NCBI GenBank assembly: GCA_030141605.1
Contig: JAQGDQ010000011.1
Coordinates: forward strand, 682,066-746,065
Direction: 5' to 3'
DNA: 64,000 bases
From: Tubiluchus corallicola
Lineage: Eukaryota; Priapulida; Priapulimorpha; Priapulimorphida; Tubiluchidae
In this document: positions 1 to 14,000 of the stretch, one piece after another
How the letters are laid out: every line of letters starts with the position of its first letter
Numbering within the stretch: position 1 is the first letter of the stretch
The notes under the pieces: model-generated
The model's input: the letters and a program-made list of their open reading frames with translations, nothing else
Database searches by the model: none
Told to the model about the DNA's origin: nothing
Translations under genes and position numbers: made by a program

Positions 1-2282
1 GAGATCTTGTTCCGTTATGGCTACAAATTTGGTTTTATGTTATCCCATATTCCGATATTAAGCTTAATAATTTAGTATTATATGATAATTAACAGTATAA
101 TATTTTCTGATTTGCACAGTATAAATTTTAAAGGAACCATTTTATGTGATGCTTTCACGTTTTTGCCACTATATACTACATATGTTGCTATTTACTAAGC
201 TACTGTTATGCTAAATTAAGCCAGTCTCTTTAAATTGCAATTTTATTTAAAATCAATAATTAAACATGAACTGATGATAGATTCAGACAAAACAACTGTG
301 AACAATTAAGTATGCAAAACAATACATTAAATTTAATTTTCACTAGAAATAATAAAACTGTTAAAATAATCATTAGGTAAATGTTACACGAAAGAGATGG
401 GATATTCTGCCTTAAAATATTTGAGTGTAAAATGTTCAAGAGTTTGCTTAAAAGAGTCTCTTTTAATGAACATTTATGCAAAAATTGTTTGTGATACAGA
501 TATGCATTAGTAAGTACATTATTAACTGATCTAGTTTGTAAAAGTTGCATAATTCTTAAAATTTAGGTGATTTGTTCTTATTGTTTAACTATTAATAAAT
601 TTTATGATACTCTGTTCTTTAAATAACTGTATAGGTACAGTGCTTTCTTTTTGCATACCTACATGTAAAAATATTACACGGGTACTAAATGATTGCAGTG
701 CAAGAACTGAAGTACTGTTTCTTTTGTACCATTTTAGCCACGACAAATACTAATACATAACTCTTGTATTAAATTATTATAAGAAACGAATTTATACAAA
801 GTGAAGCTAAATTACTATTTGAAATTACAGGTATAAACTTAAATAATAAAAGTAAAAGAAACTTTTTATTGGTGCACTTTTAGATTTGCTTGATAGGTTC
901 CGTTAGTAAGTTACTAAAAGATGGCAGCACATATTCATTTCGTGCAGCTTTTCAAATTGCTCACAGTAAATTCTAGGAAGTACAAAGAGTGTATTAGCTA
1001 ATTTACTGTTTCAACTTCATATTTTCGTACATATTTTTCAATACACATTTCTGTTCCTATGTACTTTCACCATAAAATTAGATGTCAAAAAGATGTAAAA
1101 CAATTATGATGGTACAGCTACTGCCCTCTATTAAGCATACTAATAAACACAGATGTAAAACTCTCTTTTCAAAGTCAAAGTCATCGAAAAACTAAGGCAT
1201 TTGTATCATCATTAAAAACATCCTATTACTGGCGCAACACACTATCTTTACAAATCCACTCTTGCATGGATACGGTGTAGTTACGTTAGGCCTGGCCAGG
1301 CTGGTGGCTTACTTAGTAATCTTATTAGACTTTGGTATTGTAGTGGTTTGCAAAATGGTTTGTACCTGGTTGGGTTTGACAGATCTGCTAAGCAGTAAAA
1401 AATGGAATGAAAATTAATTACGTTAACACAAGTTTTCAAAGATTAACTCATATTTTAGCCTTTGTGTTATAAGGAGCAAAAACTAACAAGAAAATTGTCT
1501 ACAAACAAATTGAAGTCATTTTAGATTGTTTGAATGTCAAATGCAAAACACATAAGCACAATGTTATGTGAAACGTGAAGATCTGTAAAAAATACCATTT
1601 TTAAGTTAGTTAAGGTATTCAAAATTGAAAACATCATAGTACCTTCCAGTGCCAAAACGTCACCACAAAACACTTTTTGACTCGTTCGATGCAGTTGCTT
1701 ATATAACGACAGCACCTAAATGATTAAAAGAAAGATTAAAAATTAAGTATAATTACACTTAAACAATTTTTCCAGCAAGACAGTACACATTTTTATAATA
1801 ATTTGTAATTAACAAATTTTATTTGTAACTTACATAGATTAAATTTATAAATAAGTAGCCATAAAATTTTTAATTAACTTTATAACAAAAACAAGAACAT
1901 CATTTGACACTCAGATAAAAATAATGAAAACGTTCATGATGTTAATGGCAATTTCAATATGTAAGGGACGCTGGAAGCCAGAGAAATGTAAACAAATTAA
2001 AAATATCAGACAGTGGTTAATCTATCAAAGTGCAGACCTTTCTTCTCCATAGATTGTTTGCCATCTAGATCAGTTTGTTTCACACAACTCTCTGGTTTCC
2101 GACATCTGAAAGATGGAAATCAACTTAAACATGAATGTTCTCTAAATCAGAGAATAATTAATACAATATTTTTACCTGAACAGAAATGCTCAGTAAGTCT
2201 ATTCAACAAATAAAATACTGGAAATCATGATGCAAGCACCTGAGTCAAGAAAACATTTTTTGTACATTGGAGGACACTGCGT

Positions 2283-2410
2283 GTTAATCTTATTCAGCTA
2301 TGTAACAAATGCGATTCACAGGATCAAGGTGATGAATACCATTATGTTTTAATTTGCCCATTCTTTAGTGATGTAAAGAAGCAATGTATCAAGCAATATT
2401 AATTATAACA
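2283..2410 (+). mobile_element. Remnant of a non-LTR retrotransposon (LINE) ORF 3' end
   Basis: One frame reads LIQLCNKC, then GDEYHYVLICPFFSDVKK, then a stop after about 40 codons. This matches the Cys/His-containing tail that closes many LINE reverse transcriptase ORFs (CxxC...GDExHxxxxCPxF). The 3' end of the element may be near 3120-3189, where AATAAA-like sequence is followed by repeated TAATC units. Confidence 0.6.
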
Positions 2411-3119
2411 GGCTCAGCGCCGTAAAAATGGGTGAATTATTCAGTGTGAAAATGTCAAAGTATTGTCAAACTTAGCTAAGTTTGTTAAGTATATAATGTT
2501 ACGGTTTAAGTAGAGAAAATTAACTCAATATGCTTGTAATGCTACTGATTAACCTTCTTCAGTTAGTACTAGATAGCAGCACTGTAATTTTTTTGTGATC
2601 TTTGACTTTGTATTGGTTTTGCCACAGCTGTTGTGTATGTATTACACACACCCCCGAAAGGGGTGTAAAAAGTTCAATAACAAATTTGTAGCAAAAACAG
2701 CCGCTAAAAATAGAACATATAGGCTTTGATGCTCCTCTCAAAATTAATACTACTATCATGACAATGTCATATTTCTTGATGAGCTTGAAAACACCAGCAA
2801 TTTTTTTTTAAATTTTATGTCGCAACATTGTTCTGCACCAATTCCGAATTGTTGCAATATACACATGTTCAGCAATGCACTCATTCAGCAATTTGGAATC
2901 TGCACAAGTTCCCATCTGGCGCAGAATAACATGAATGCCTACAAACCCCTTGAAGTGATAAAATTAATCAAATTATTAGTAAATTGATAAATGGAATTAT
3001 AGACCTCACATTTGAGTCAAATTTGTGAGGAAGTTAGCCAGTGAGTCCAATGAGTTATTAAATTAACCATATATGGTGGTTCATTCAAATTGATTCGTTA
3101 ACCATTGATTTTTCACCAC

Positions 3120-3189
3120 CCTTTCTCTGTTGTTCCTTCGAATTTTGTGTATATTTATGGAGAAAAATAAATTACTAATCTAATCTAAT
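3120..3189 (+). repeat. Possible LINE 3' terminus with short tandem tail
   Basis: A T-rich stretch, then AAAAATAAATTACTAATC and further TAATC units. Orientation and distance fit the 3' end of the LINE fragment about 0.7 kb upstream. Linkage is inferred. Confidence 0.35.
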
Positions 3190-5603
3190 GTAAACAAAAC
3201 AATCTCAGAAAAATGAACACATACTGACATAGGAGATCACAACCTTTATCTTCATTTAAAAAGTGAACTGTAAATTTGAGGAGAAACTAAAGATATCTTC
3301 CTACCTTTAAATCTATCTGGTAAACAGGTGAGCGCAAAGAATCTTAATTATTTTACTAAAAAGTGTTCGAATCAACTAAAATATCAAATTCAGATTAACC
3401 TGCTTTCATGTCAGCAAGAGAGCCTACCTTTGCTAATATTCCAGGTCAATAGGCGCTTATTCATTCTACAACTCTTTGTCTACGGGCAAGATCCCATTCA
3501 CGCTCAGGCCTCTCAATCTGTTCTTGCTTAACCCCTTATTCTGATGATATAATAGTAAACATAAAACATTTTACTACATTACTACAAATTTACTGCATGT
3601 TAACACAAGACTAAATTTTTTGTATCTTAGGTGATTTTGCAGACCAGGGATCATCTTTGAATGTGTTTTGTTTTGCTATGCAGAAATATAAAAAACTATA
3701 GTGTGATGATGGTCATCAGGGATGAGTAATCTGTTTTATTTGCAGGGCCAACTACTTAAGCATCACAAAAATGAAAATGCACTGCATAAATTAATGCTGA
3801 ATTTTAATACTTTCCCAATTATTATTGCATGCTGCATAAAATGTAGTCCAAGACTTTCTTTTGAAAAATCAGTTGTGTAAATGTTAAAGTTAGTATAAAT
3901 ATTGCAAGTTGCAAGCTCAAATAAATTGTTTACTTAGCATGATTTTTTATATATCTGCTGATTTTTGTATTTGTATATTGTATTTTGTGATTTTATGAAC
4001 AGCATATTTTGAAATGAAATTTTTAAACTATCAATCAAAATAAGAAAGTGCCGTCCCTCAATATTATTTACTAACAATCTGAAATGCACAACTATGTCAA
4101 TTCATTTTGCCTACAAGTCCTCTAGCAAAAAATAACAAAGAAGATAAAAATTAAATTGCATATAAATGCATTTTATTTTTAATACTTTTTCTACAATAAC
4201 ATAACTACACAAAAAATTGTTTGGGCATTATTGGAGAACACTAATTCCGTTTTGCCATTGTAAATTTTTGGTTTGCACAGCAGCAACTAGCAATTAAATT
4301 TAAATTGCGTAATCTGTTAAAATTACATTTTTTGATTCAAATGTCTGCTGTACACAAATTTTTATGATTTTTGTACTTTTACTAAAATTTACCCATTATC
4401 ACTATTACATATAATAAATCAGCTAACAAATTATAACCAATAATAAAAATAGATAATTATGTTTAATAACAAGTCTGAATACATCACAGTCTAATATGGA
4501 CGGAATGCAATGCTAAATACAGCGTGAGAATCATAAACAAGTGATCCAGCAAATAAGCACCAATTTTAAGTAACACAGTAACAGCATTAGACGTTCTAGA
4601 AGGCCTATGTGAAGGTATACCACAGTGAAAAAACTATGCGTTTTCTAAACATTTTTTGAATACATATAAATTTTAAACATTAACTTACATACATATACAA
4701 TTCATTAGAGACTTTTATCTGACACAAGCTAACAAGCGCTTACATCACATCATTTTTGGTACAGTGAGTTGGAGTCAAGTTGTTATACTCACAATGCTAC
4801 ACTAGGATGCTCCTAAAGGATTACATCACCTTACAACCTTACATGGATTTAAACTTTTCTACTAAACAGTGTTATATATTGCACACTATCAATCAACAAT
4901 TATGTATGCAGCATTTTGTATAGAACAATATAGCCTATAGATGTATAGAGGTATATTCTCTATAGACCTTAGAGATCTTGCCTAGAGATCAGTACTGAAA
5001 AATACCATGTGTTAAAATATGGATACAACAAGGACATAATTATCATTAATATATATAGTTTTTATACACTGTAAATGTTATGCATTTAGCACAAAAACAG
5101 AACATTTACTAGTGAAAATCATAAGTAAATGCTTGGTGAAAAAGTAGTTATGATGTGCATTTATGCATGCCTCACAATACTGCAAGTTTTTCCATGATTC
5201 ATTAACACAATTTCATGATAAAAGATGTTTCAAAGCTCCCAGATTACGGTAAATCAGAATTAGAAATCTTGTTATATCACAGAACTTATTTATGTACATA
5301 AGCATTAACTAAGATTGGCAAATGTTTACAAAAACCTAAAACTTCTATCATAAAAGATAACAAACCCTCGACTCACAAAAAATAACAAGTCCTCAACACT
5401 ATCAACTTACTTAACATTACCACCCTTAACACCACCACACTTTTTTTTGTAACTTCTGGCAGAAGATCTGCTAGACATAGGCACGGGTGAACTAAAGCAT
5501 GCAAACATACATCTATCTTCACTCTTTTTTCCTAAGCCCTAATTAGCTAGTTTTAACAGTCATTAGACAATTACCCCATTGCCATGATGATTTAACAGAA
5601 TAA

Positions 5604-8600
5604 CTATTGCACTAGACACACTTTGCTCTGTTTTTGAGAGCTGGCACTTGCTTGACTTGAACCGGACACTGGACGAAGTTTCTGTGCACTGCTACTGTCT
5701 CTGTTTGACGCTGTTTTAGCATCTGTATTACTGCTTACTTTTGCCTGAAAGAAACGTAGTTAAGTTGCGTTAATGATTATTACTTATTAATTAATTACTC
5801 ATTTCTCAATTATTCTGTCAGTTTCACTTCCTGTCTTCGCCCATCCATCCACCTGTCCTTCATTTATCTCTTTATAGTTTCTGGTCTTTTTTCTAAACCT
5901 GCTTTTCTTCACACTCTTAACCTTGATCACCTCTTCTCAGTAGCTTAACATTTAAATCATGCATTTTTAGTGTAAGAAAATCTATAAAACTTTGTAGCTG
6001 TTCCAAGGCCTACTTCATTATGGAATTTGTTGCAAGATTGAGTAACCAATACAAACTTGAACAAGTTGCGCTCTTCTTTACTACAACAGTTTTAACAGTT
6101 CATAACTGTCAGGGTACCTTTTATGTCAAACATACTGTTTCTTCTTAACAGACCTCTCTTACCCCTAGACAGGTATAATTAAGAAAACCTGCTAATCTTA
6201 CCTGTAATTCTAGCACCTGGTTCTGATTTTCTATCATTCTTTGATTTTGGGCTTGTAATTCTAATCTCATTTTCTCCATCTCTTTCAGCAGTGCTTCTTC
6301 ACGCTCCTAAAACAAAAGTTTAACAGCTAAGGTTACATTTTTGTCAGATTCCAAGGATCTTTACAGTTTGGTAAAACAAGAAAATGCACATTGCTTCTTT
6401 TTTACAGTTGTCATTTACGTAAAAATTTGACAGCTGGAAGTTAGTTGACAAATTTTAGTGCTAAAAGAACTTAAAGTGACATTTCATAACTTGCCTTTGT
6501 TCATTCCATAGCTGTTAACATTAAACACTAAATAGTAAATACATAAAAAAATGAAATTTTTATTTTAGTAAACTAACAGTATTGCTATCATTAACTAACA
6601 ATAAAATTTTATTTAAGAAACATCTACTTTTTCTGAAATACAATACGGCAATATTGTGGAAGGCAAAGATCTCAAACGATTAATAGCCCCAAAGTTAAAA
6701 CTGTGAATTTTGTTCTTAATCTGCTGATTTGGTATATCGTGTAACAAAAAATTTAAATCAATTGAAATTGAAGATTTGGTCATCATTTGAACAATTAGAA
6801 ACAGCAAGAGGAAGCCAGGTTAGAATAAGCTGGAATGTAAAATAGAGTAACACATATTTTTAAAAAAAAGATCAAGAAAATTTTGGCTAACTTGTGCCAT
6901 CTGTTCACGTTGTTCAGACAGTAATTTCTCTTCTCTGCTCCGTTCCTCTTCCAGCTGCTTTATCCGCTCTTCCATCAAAATCTTTTCCTCCTGCATGTGC
7001 TGCAGTTCCACTTGGAGTGCTTCCTCCCTCTTTCTCTGTGTTACTTCAGATATGAAACCACGACCTAAAACAAGCAACAGAGACAACAGCAGTGATAATG
7101 GATGAATAAATCTGAAGAAAAACATGCAGAAGTTGAACTAACTTCTCAGCAGATGGTATCACGTAACCCATAAACATATTTTTCTTTCAGTTCTCACAGT
7201 GAATCTGCGAACAGGAAAAATTTAGTGAATGCAATACTCAGTGAAACCTACACTCTGTAGCATGTTGCTCTAAAACACCTTTAATTGCATTATTATAAAT
7301 GTTTGATGTATGTTATAAATGAGATGAAATTATTCATATACCTCGACCAGGAACTGAACCCGCTCTATCCGTTCACAGCTTTACCCTTTTAAAGTAAATG
7401 TTATTTAAGAAACTGTTAGACAGCGACCCCTATTTCAACCCTCCACATTAAAACCCTTGCGGGTGCTTCCATTTATGCCCAAGCCAGTACCTCGTTAGTA
7501 ACCAAATATTAATAAACTGTAATTAATTAACCAACTACGTCAAGGTAACTAATTTAATTTATCAGCTTGTAAGTTTGCTTTAGGATTTGCGTAAACCCTT
7601 GACATACATTAAATGTGGAAAGTGAATGCTATAAAAAGGAATGTAATACTTACAAACATAACACAAAAATTTATTAACAAACTTTGCCTTTTGCCTTTGT
7701 CTTTAATGGGGAGTGCTTGGGTTCAAATTTAAGTTTAACTCTTTAGTGGAAAGAAGCCAGTTCAGCAATTCACTTTGTCATTACCTTTAACACTCACTAC
7801 GTGGTTGCAACACTATCAGTAAAGTTGTTCAGAATCAAAAATCCGGAAAGTTTATGCCTTTCCCCTATATCCCCTACTTTGATTTTTTTCTTTCACACTA
7901 TGGTAAAGTGAAGTGACTAACTATCAGCTACAGAATTTTTAAACAACCTTTCTAAAGACTGGTTATTTGTTTCATTAAGGCAAACATGGATTTGAAAACG
8001 CCCAACACATCTCTGCCAATATCTTATACCAGTAATCGTGAATAGTGCCAGGAAATTAACCTGGAGACAGACATTCGTTCCTCTCTTGCCACAACCATGC
8101 ATATTAAGTACATGTGCTGTTAAGTGCTGAATTCCAAATTGCATAAACGGACTGCAACGCACCTCCTTTCTGCATGCTTGATAATGATTCGGACTGCAGT
8201 GATCTCTGTGGTTTGCTTCTACTGGAAGGACGGACACGATTCACGGGTCGAACAGCAGGCGCTCCTGTCTTCCCTTTGTAATGCGCATTATTCGCAGTCT
8301 TCTTTGTAGATAAGTTTGATTCTGCACTCAATCTATGAAAAAAGGACAATTTCTATGCATGGAAATGAGACTGTTCTGTGCCAGCATTTATACTTGTATG
8401 CTGAAACTGCTAGGTACTTATTTGTAGCAGATGGAGACTTAAAGGCAGAATGAAAGAGAACTACCTTCTTTAAAAAAATTGAAACCAGTTCTATCTCAAA
8501 ATATATCATCATTTCTTGCTCATATGAACATTAATGCAGATGCTATCGAGCACAGGGGGGAAGAATCTTCCATCATTAGAACAAAAGTGACACTTACTGA

Positions 8601-11099
8601 ACTGCAAAATTTGCAACATAGACTCTGTGATGTTAACAATTTATGCAGCAAAATACTAGTCATTTTTCACATACTTTTTGACTTCAGAGTTCTTAACGAC
8701 AAAATGTGTTACTTCAAATAATAAAAAAATGCACATTACATGGGGACTGCATCAGATACATTGCTATGGCAATCCAAAAAGTTTGTTCAAAACTCTCACC
8801 TTTTCGCAGCTGCTAGTGTATCTGAACTGCTAGAGCTTGACAGGATGTCAGGATTGTTTAAATCAATTCCACTCTCTGTACTCGCTGAAGGAGGCTGTAT
8901 ACCAAGAAAACATTTTTACAGTTTACAGTAACAGCTAATATGCACAATAAATAACAGAAAAGTTATTTTATCTCAAAGGTGAATTGTCGACTGGTTGTAA
9001 GGAAATCCAATTACAGATGGCACTACAAGCACAAACTGTAAATTTACCTTTCAGTACTGCTAACTATTATATGGGTAGTTGCAGAATCATTACTACAGCA
9101 ACTGCTGCATTTACATACCTTACTAGACTTGATCGGAATTTTCTTCTTCGTGTGAATCTGAGTGGACATAAGTGCAGATAAATCAAAATCATCTTCAGGG
9201 TTTGGAGAAGCCAATTCTTTCTTTAGCCAGGCTGGAATCTGTAACAATTCTTACCATTAACAAGTTTATAAAATGCAACAATTTGGGTCCAGACCAGTAA
9301 AATGCACATACCTAACGTTTTTCCTTTGAAACCAAGTTGTGAAAAAGGTTTGCATCATAATGGTTTACCTCATGTTAATGCGCTAGTCATTAATAGTTAA
9401 ATCTTTTTCTCTGAACATCTTACTTACAAAAGGAATTGAAATATTAATTATACCGAACTTCGTGTATCAGAAAGTTTGGCCGTGATTTCATAATCACTGT
9501 TCATCTCGGGTTCCGAGTTCTCAGAACTGGTGAACTCATCTCCACCATCTCTGCTTGACGCGGAATTCGGAACTGCATCAATAATGAGATGCTCAGCACG
9601 CCGTTTACCAATCTTCTTCTTACGATTTTTCCGCCGAGGTGGCGCAGCTGTCGTATCAATTACAACCAGAATGTTATCTTGCTGAACAATCACTTCAGAT
9701 AACGTGATGACGTCCCAGTTACTTGGAGGTGGTATGTCTAGTCTATAGAACAAGCAAAATATTCAAAAACTCAAGACCAATGATAACACTTATACCAAAA
9801 TTAATAAGACGTACAAGTGTCTTCTAAGACATAGTGCAAAAAAACAAACAAAATGTCTTAAAATTGGAACAATATACCAGTAACATCACTCAAAATTTAC
9901 TTAGCTTGATTCTGAAATGATTTTTCTTGCACTAAATTATGAAACAGTAAAAAGTCTCAAATGTGCAGCACCTGAGTATTTGGGTGGGTTTCAAAACACT
10001 CTCGATTTCATCAGGTGTGTTCTTAGCCGTAAATCTACTCTCGGTGCTGAGAATTCTGCTGCGAGCCGATTTATCTCTTCCTGGGATGCTACGTACACTA
10101 CCTAGCAATATTAGAAGAATAGTCAGTCATTTCAATTTTTATACATTGTATTGTTCCACTTTCATTATTATCTACTATCCCATGAAATGTACATTGGAAT
10201 TGTACATATGCAATGTTTGGCCACATAGAGCAATACTTCAAAAATTTAAAACGAAAGGTCAAATTTAACGTACAAACAATTTTCTGTAATTAAAAGAGAT
10301 AATCATAACTTAAAATTTGACGTAACTTTATTAAATTTCATGGCTTTCTTCCGAATGAAATGCACTTTACCCCAAAACAATTTGTTCATTTTGCTCATGA
10401 AACTTCAGAAAATCGCAGGCAAAACAAATGTGCTAGTAACAGTTTCTTTAGATATCGAGTCATTTCTATGAGGCTAAATTTGTTATACAGCGAAATATGA
10501 CACGGTCACACCAGATTTCCTCTTACACAAATCACCAAGAAAATGTTAAAAGTATCAGAAAATCTTAGTTACAACATTTTCCTTCAGTTTTTATGTAAAA
10601 CTGAAACTTCATAAAGCATGCCGTAATTTACTTTTAAGAAGCTGAAGGTATAGCAGAACATCTATGATCTACGATTCAAAACTGTCTATCGCAGACAACA
10701 GACAATTACACAGTTATAACTCAAAGAAAAGATCACAAAAATTATTGGATGTCAAATAAGTAGTGGTGCTAATGTGATGATATAAGCACTGTGATAGTTC
10801 AAAAATCTGCAAGGTAAGACTAATTCTCCAGCATGTCCACTAGAGCATAAACACTATCTATATTATTGGAAATTAGTTGAGACAAGTGGAGATTTGCGTC
10901 TTCTCAAACTATAAAACATAGCTCTGCAAATCGTAAGAACAATTACTGTCCTTACCTGCGCTATTTGGCAACTCAGATAGGATGAGATCAGTCGCATCTT
11001 GTGACAGTGATGAGGTTTCATTGTGTAACGTGGAACTCATAGTGTCCCCTGACTGCACGGATTGCAGTTCCATTTCTCTATTTATTGAATGACTCTCTC
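5604..11099 (-). other. NEK9-like C-terminal tail with coiled coil (exons 17 to 25)
   Basis: The tail holds a Ser/Thr-rich stretch, a basic patch ([15 protein letters not shown]) in exon 19, an acidic EDDFDL segment just after PAWLKKEL in exon 20, and Ser runs in exon 21. Exons 23-24 encode heptad-like Glu/Lys/Gln-rich sequence expected to form a coiled coil and dimerise, as the tail of vertebrate NEK9 does. The last exon is Ser/Gln-rich and ends ...KVCLVQ-stop. No clear dynein light-chain TQT motif like that of human NEK9 was seen. Confidence 0.85.
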
Positions 11100-14000
11100 C
11101 TAAAACACAGAGTAGTTTAGTTGGGCATTTTGTAAACTGCTGCAAGCGTAAAAGTAACACCTGCTACTTCCTGTTTCACATAAATATGCAGCATTTGTGG
11201 AAGTGTTTTGTCTGCATACGTAGGACACTCGTCTCAGTTCAGTAAACTTCTAGGGAATATCAGTTTTTGAGTGGAGTACAGGGGCCAATTATATTGATGC
11301 TATGAAATCCAAAAGAAGTCAATCAATTCAGATGCACTGGTGAGGATTTCATCCTGGGGGTAGAGAAAGCCCTAGTCCTTTGTGAGTCGTTGTTTCAACA
11401 GTCCCAAAGAGGTTGACTTATATATGACAATCAAACACAAACATTGCATAATTATAAATGATGGCTTGTATTAAGCAAAGATATTCCAACTTAAATGAGA
11501 TAAAACAGCATTAACTAGCAAAACTACATAAATTACTACAAAAAGACAATCACAGTTGTTCTGCCTTACAAAATTTGCACAAAAAAATGCATTAGCATAG
11601 TTCTGTTGTCTAAAGTGGTAACTTACACCAGCTTGCTAATAGTAGTTACCTAACAACTAATAACTTCAAATAACCCGTAGCATTACCGTGGGTTTGTTCA
11701 CAACCATTGCTCCCATTTGCTAAATCTTCTACTTCTTTGTTAGCTGCTACATTTGATTCTCCAGTTTTGGTGCTGTCATCAACATATAACACCTTTCGTG
11801 ATCCCCAAAAGTACAGAATGTTCTCCAATGAACAAGCAACTGTAAACTGTGCACCACAGCTAACAATCTAAAACAGTAAACAAGTAAGAGTTGTAAATTA
11901 AAAATCGTTTGCTATAAAGACTAAAACAAATAGAGGCATTACCACTAAACAACAGAGTTATAGAATATTTTAAGATAAGACATCTTTTTGGTTATGTACT
12001 TATAAGAAGCCTTATTTTTGTATACAAGATAAATTAGATAACATACACCCACTTATAAGCAACAGAAGCTACGGTAAACAAACTTTGTAAAGTTAGCAAA
12101 ATGCAATAGGTTTGTTATAGTTTGTTAAATATTCATGAGCAAATGTTAAAGCAAAAACGGTGTACTTGTCCTTTCCATGTTTTATTTAACTGTATTTATA
12201 GGCTCACAGTGTTCAATAAGTAGAGAAATAATAGCTCTCAAGAAACAGCAACAACAGAGTAAAGCTATATGCTTTCAAAAAATTTAGAATTTCTAACATC
12301 TCTTACGATGCTAAAATGTAAAAAAATTATCAACTAAGCAATTAAATTAACTTAGAAATATCTTTGATAATGACATAATGTAAATAATAAATTTTGATCT
12401 TACTGTTACACTTTCCCCAATGAGACTTTTTACAACCATAGGGTACATATGAGCTTTCATGTTTCCGTGACCTAGCTGAGCATGAGTGTTTCTGCCAAAT
12501 GTGACAACCTGAAAAAATTCAGTACAATCTTGCTAACTTAGGTCTGTTTTTAACGATAGTTAGTTACAACGTTAGCTACAATAATCAGCCTTTTTAAGCA
12601 GTGATGTCAGACATAATGTTATAGCTACATCACAGCACTGGGAATATAGTTTTTACAACAATCAAAAGTTTTCAATTAAAACTAGCATCCTTTAACTATT
12701 TGAACACAGACCCGAAATGACACAATAGGCCTCAATTCCTACCTGTACTGTACACCTTCAGTCACTAGCACCTATTCTCAAGTTCTAGCTTATCATAGTT
12801 ACAATCCAGCTAAATTGATTAATTAATCAGTTAGTTTAAAAAATGCTATTTTTGATACATAGTAAGTTTCATCAAAATATATTAACTTCCCCGTTGGATT
12901 AGCCTTTAAATAACATTCTAAAACACGCATTTCCGAATAGCAAATTCCCAACACTGACACATAAACAAGATTTAGGTTACCTGGCCAGGTTCCAGCAATG
13001 CTGCCGTGTGATTTGGTCCCATCGAAACGCATAGAACTCGAGATTTGAAGGCTTTCACGGGAGTTGGTGTCTTCGTTCCCTCAACTTCCGCCTAACAATA
13101 ACAAATAAAGTAATATTATCATTTTATTTGCTGTCATGTTCGCATATTGTCAGCTTGCGATCAGATCGCATAGTGTGAAGTCGTAAAACAACAGAAATAA
13201 CTTTTGAACTACAGTCTTGAGAAAGAATGGCTTTCGTTTATTATGCCAAACACTTCTGTAGAGAAAATAACTAGTTTCCTAGTACCAAAACAAAGTGCAA
13301 TAGCAGTAAAGTTATGATTCACTTTATACCAAATCTTAGAGGCAGCACAGCTCTCTGTACTTTGCGTCTTTTCTCCATTTTCTGCTTCACCTTTTTTAAA
13401 AGCCAGAGCTGTTTCTTTTTTATACTAGTTATTGTATCGTTATACTGATGAAGTAAATACAAAAAACCAGGTGAATATACTCTATATCATGACGTTTCAC
13501 AATAGTCAAAACCCGGCACAATGATTACATTGTCATATTTGAAATGTGTTTGTGAATTTCAGCATTAATTTTCAGCCTTCACAAATGCCCAACCAATGAG
13601 CTTGCTTAGTAGTATCATTATTAAAGTAATTAGTAGACAATAATAATAATTGTTCAGTAACAACAACCACCACCGCCGCCTCCGCCACAACAACAACAAC
13701 AACAACAATAGATAATAAATAGAATACATATACAATGACTAGTAATTAAATAATAAAAAATAAGCAACAGATTAAAAGAAATGCCTAAGCTACACAGAGA
13801 ACACTAAAAACAACAAATTTAGTCTGACATGAGATGATAAACAGATAAACATGCCTAGAGTGTTTTGCAGCTGAATGTCAGTAGATGAGAGTTAAACACC
13901 AAAAAACACTGCAAAACACCAATATGAAAGTTGAGCTGTGATAAAAACTTGTGTCAACAAAGGGCAGTCAAGTTTGCTTATAAGGAGGCATTCTAAACAT

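Larger units (their letters stand above)
1..5603. other. Intergenic / 3' flank of the NEK gene
   Basis: No gene recognised. AT-rich, with short open frames lacking coding character. It should contain the 3' UTR of the NEK gene. The first AATAAA on the minus strand that I found is at 4172-4177, about 1.4 kb past the stop, so the true poly(A) site is unsure. A LINE fragment lies at 2283-2410. Confidence 0.5.
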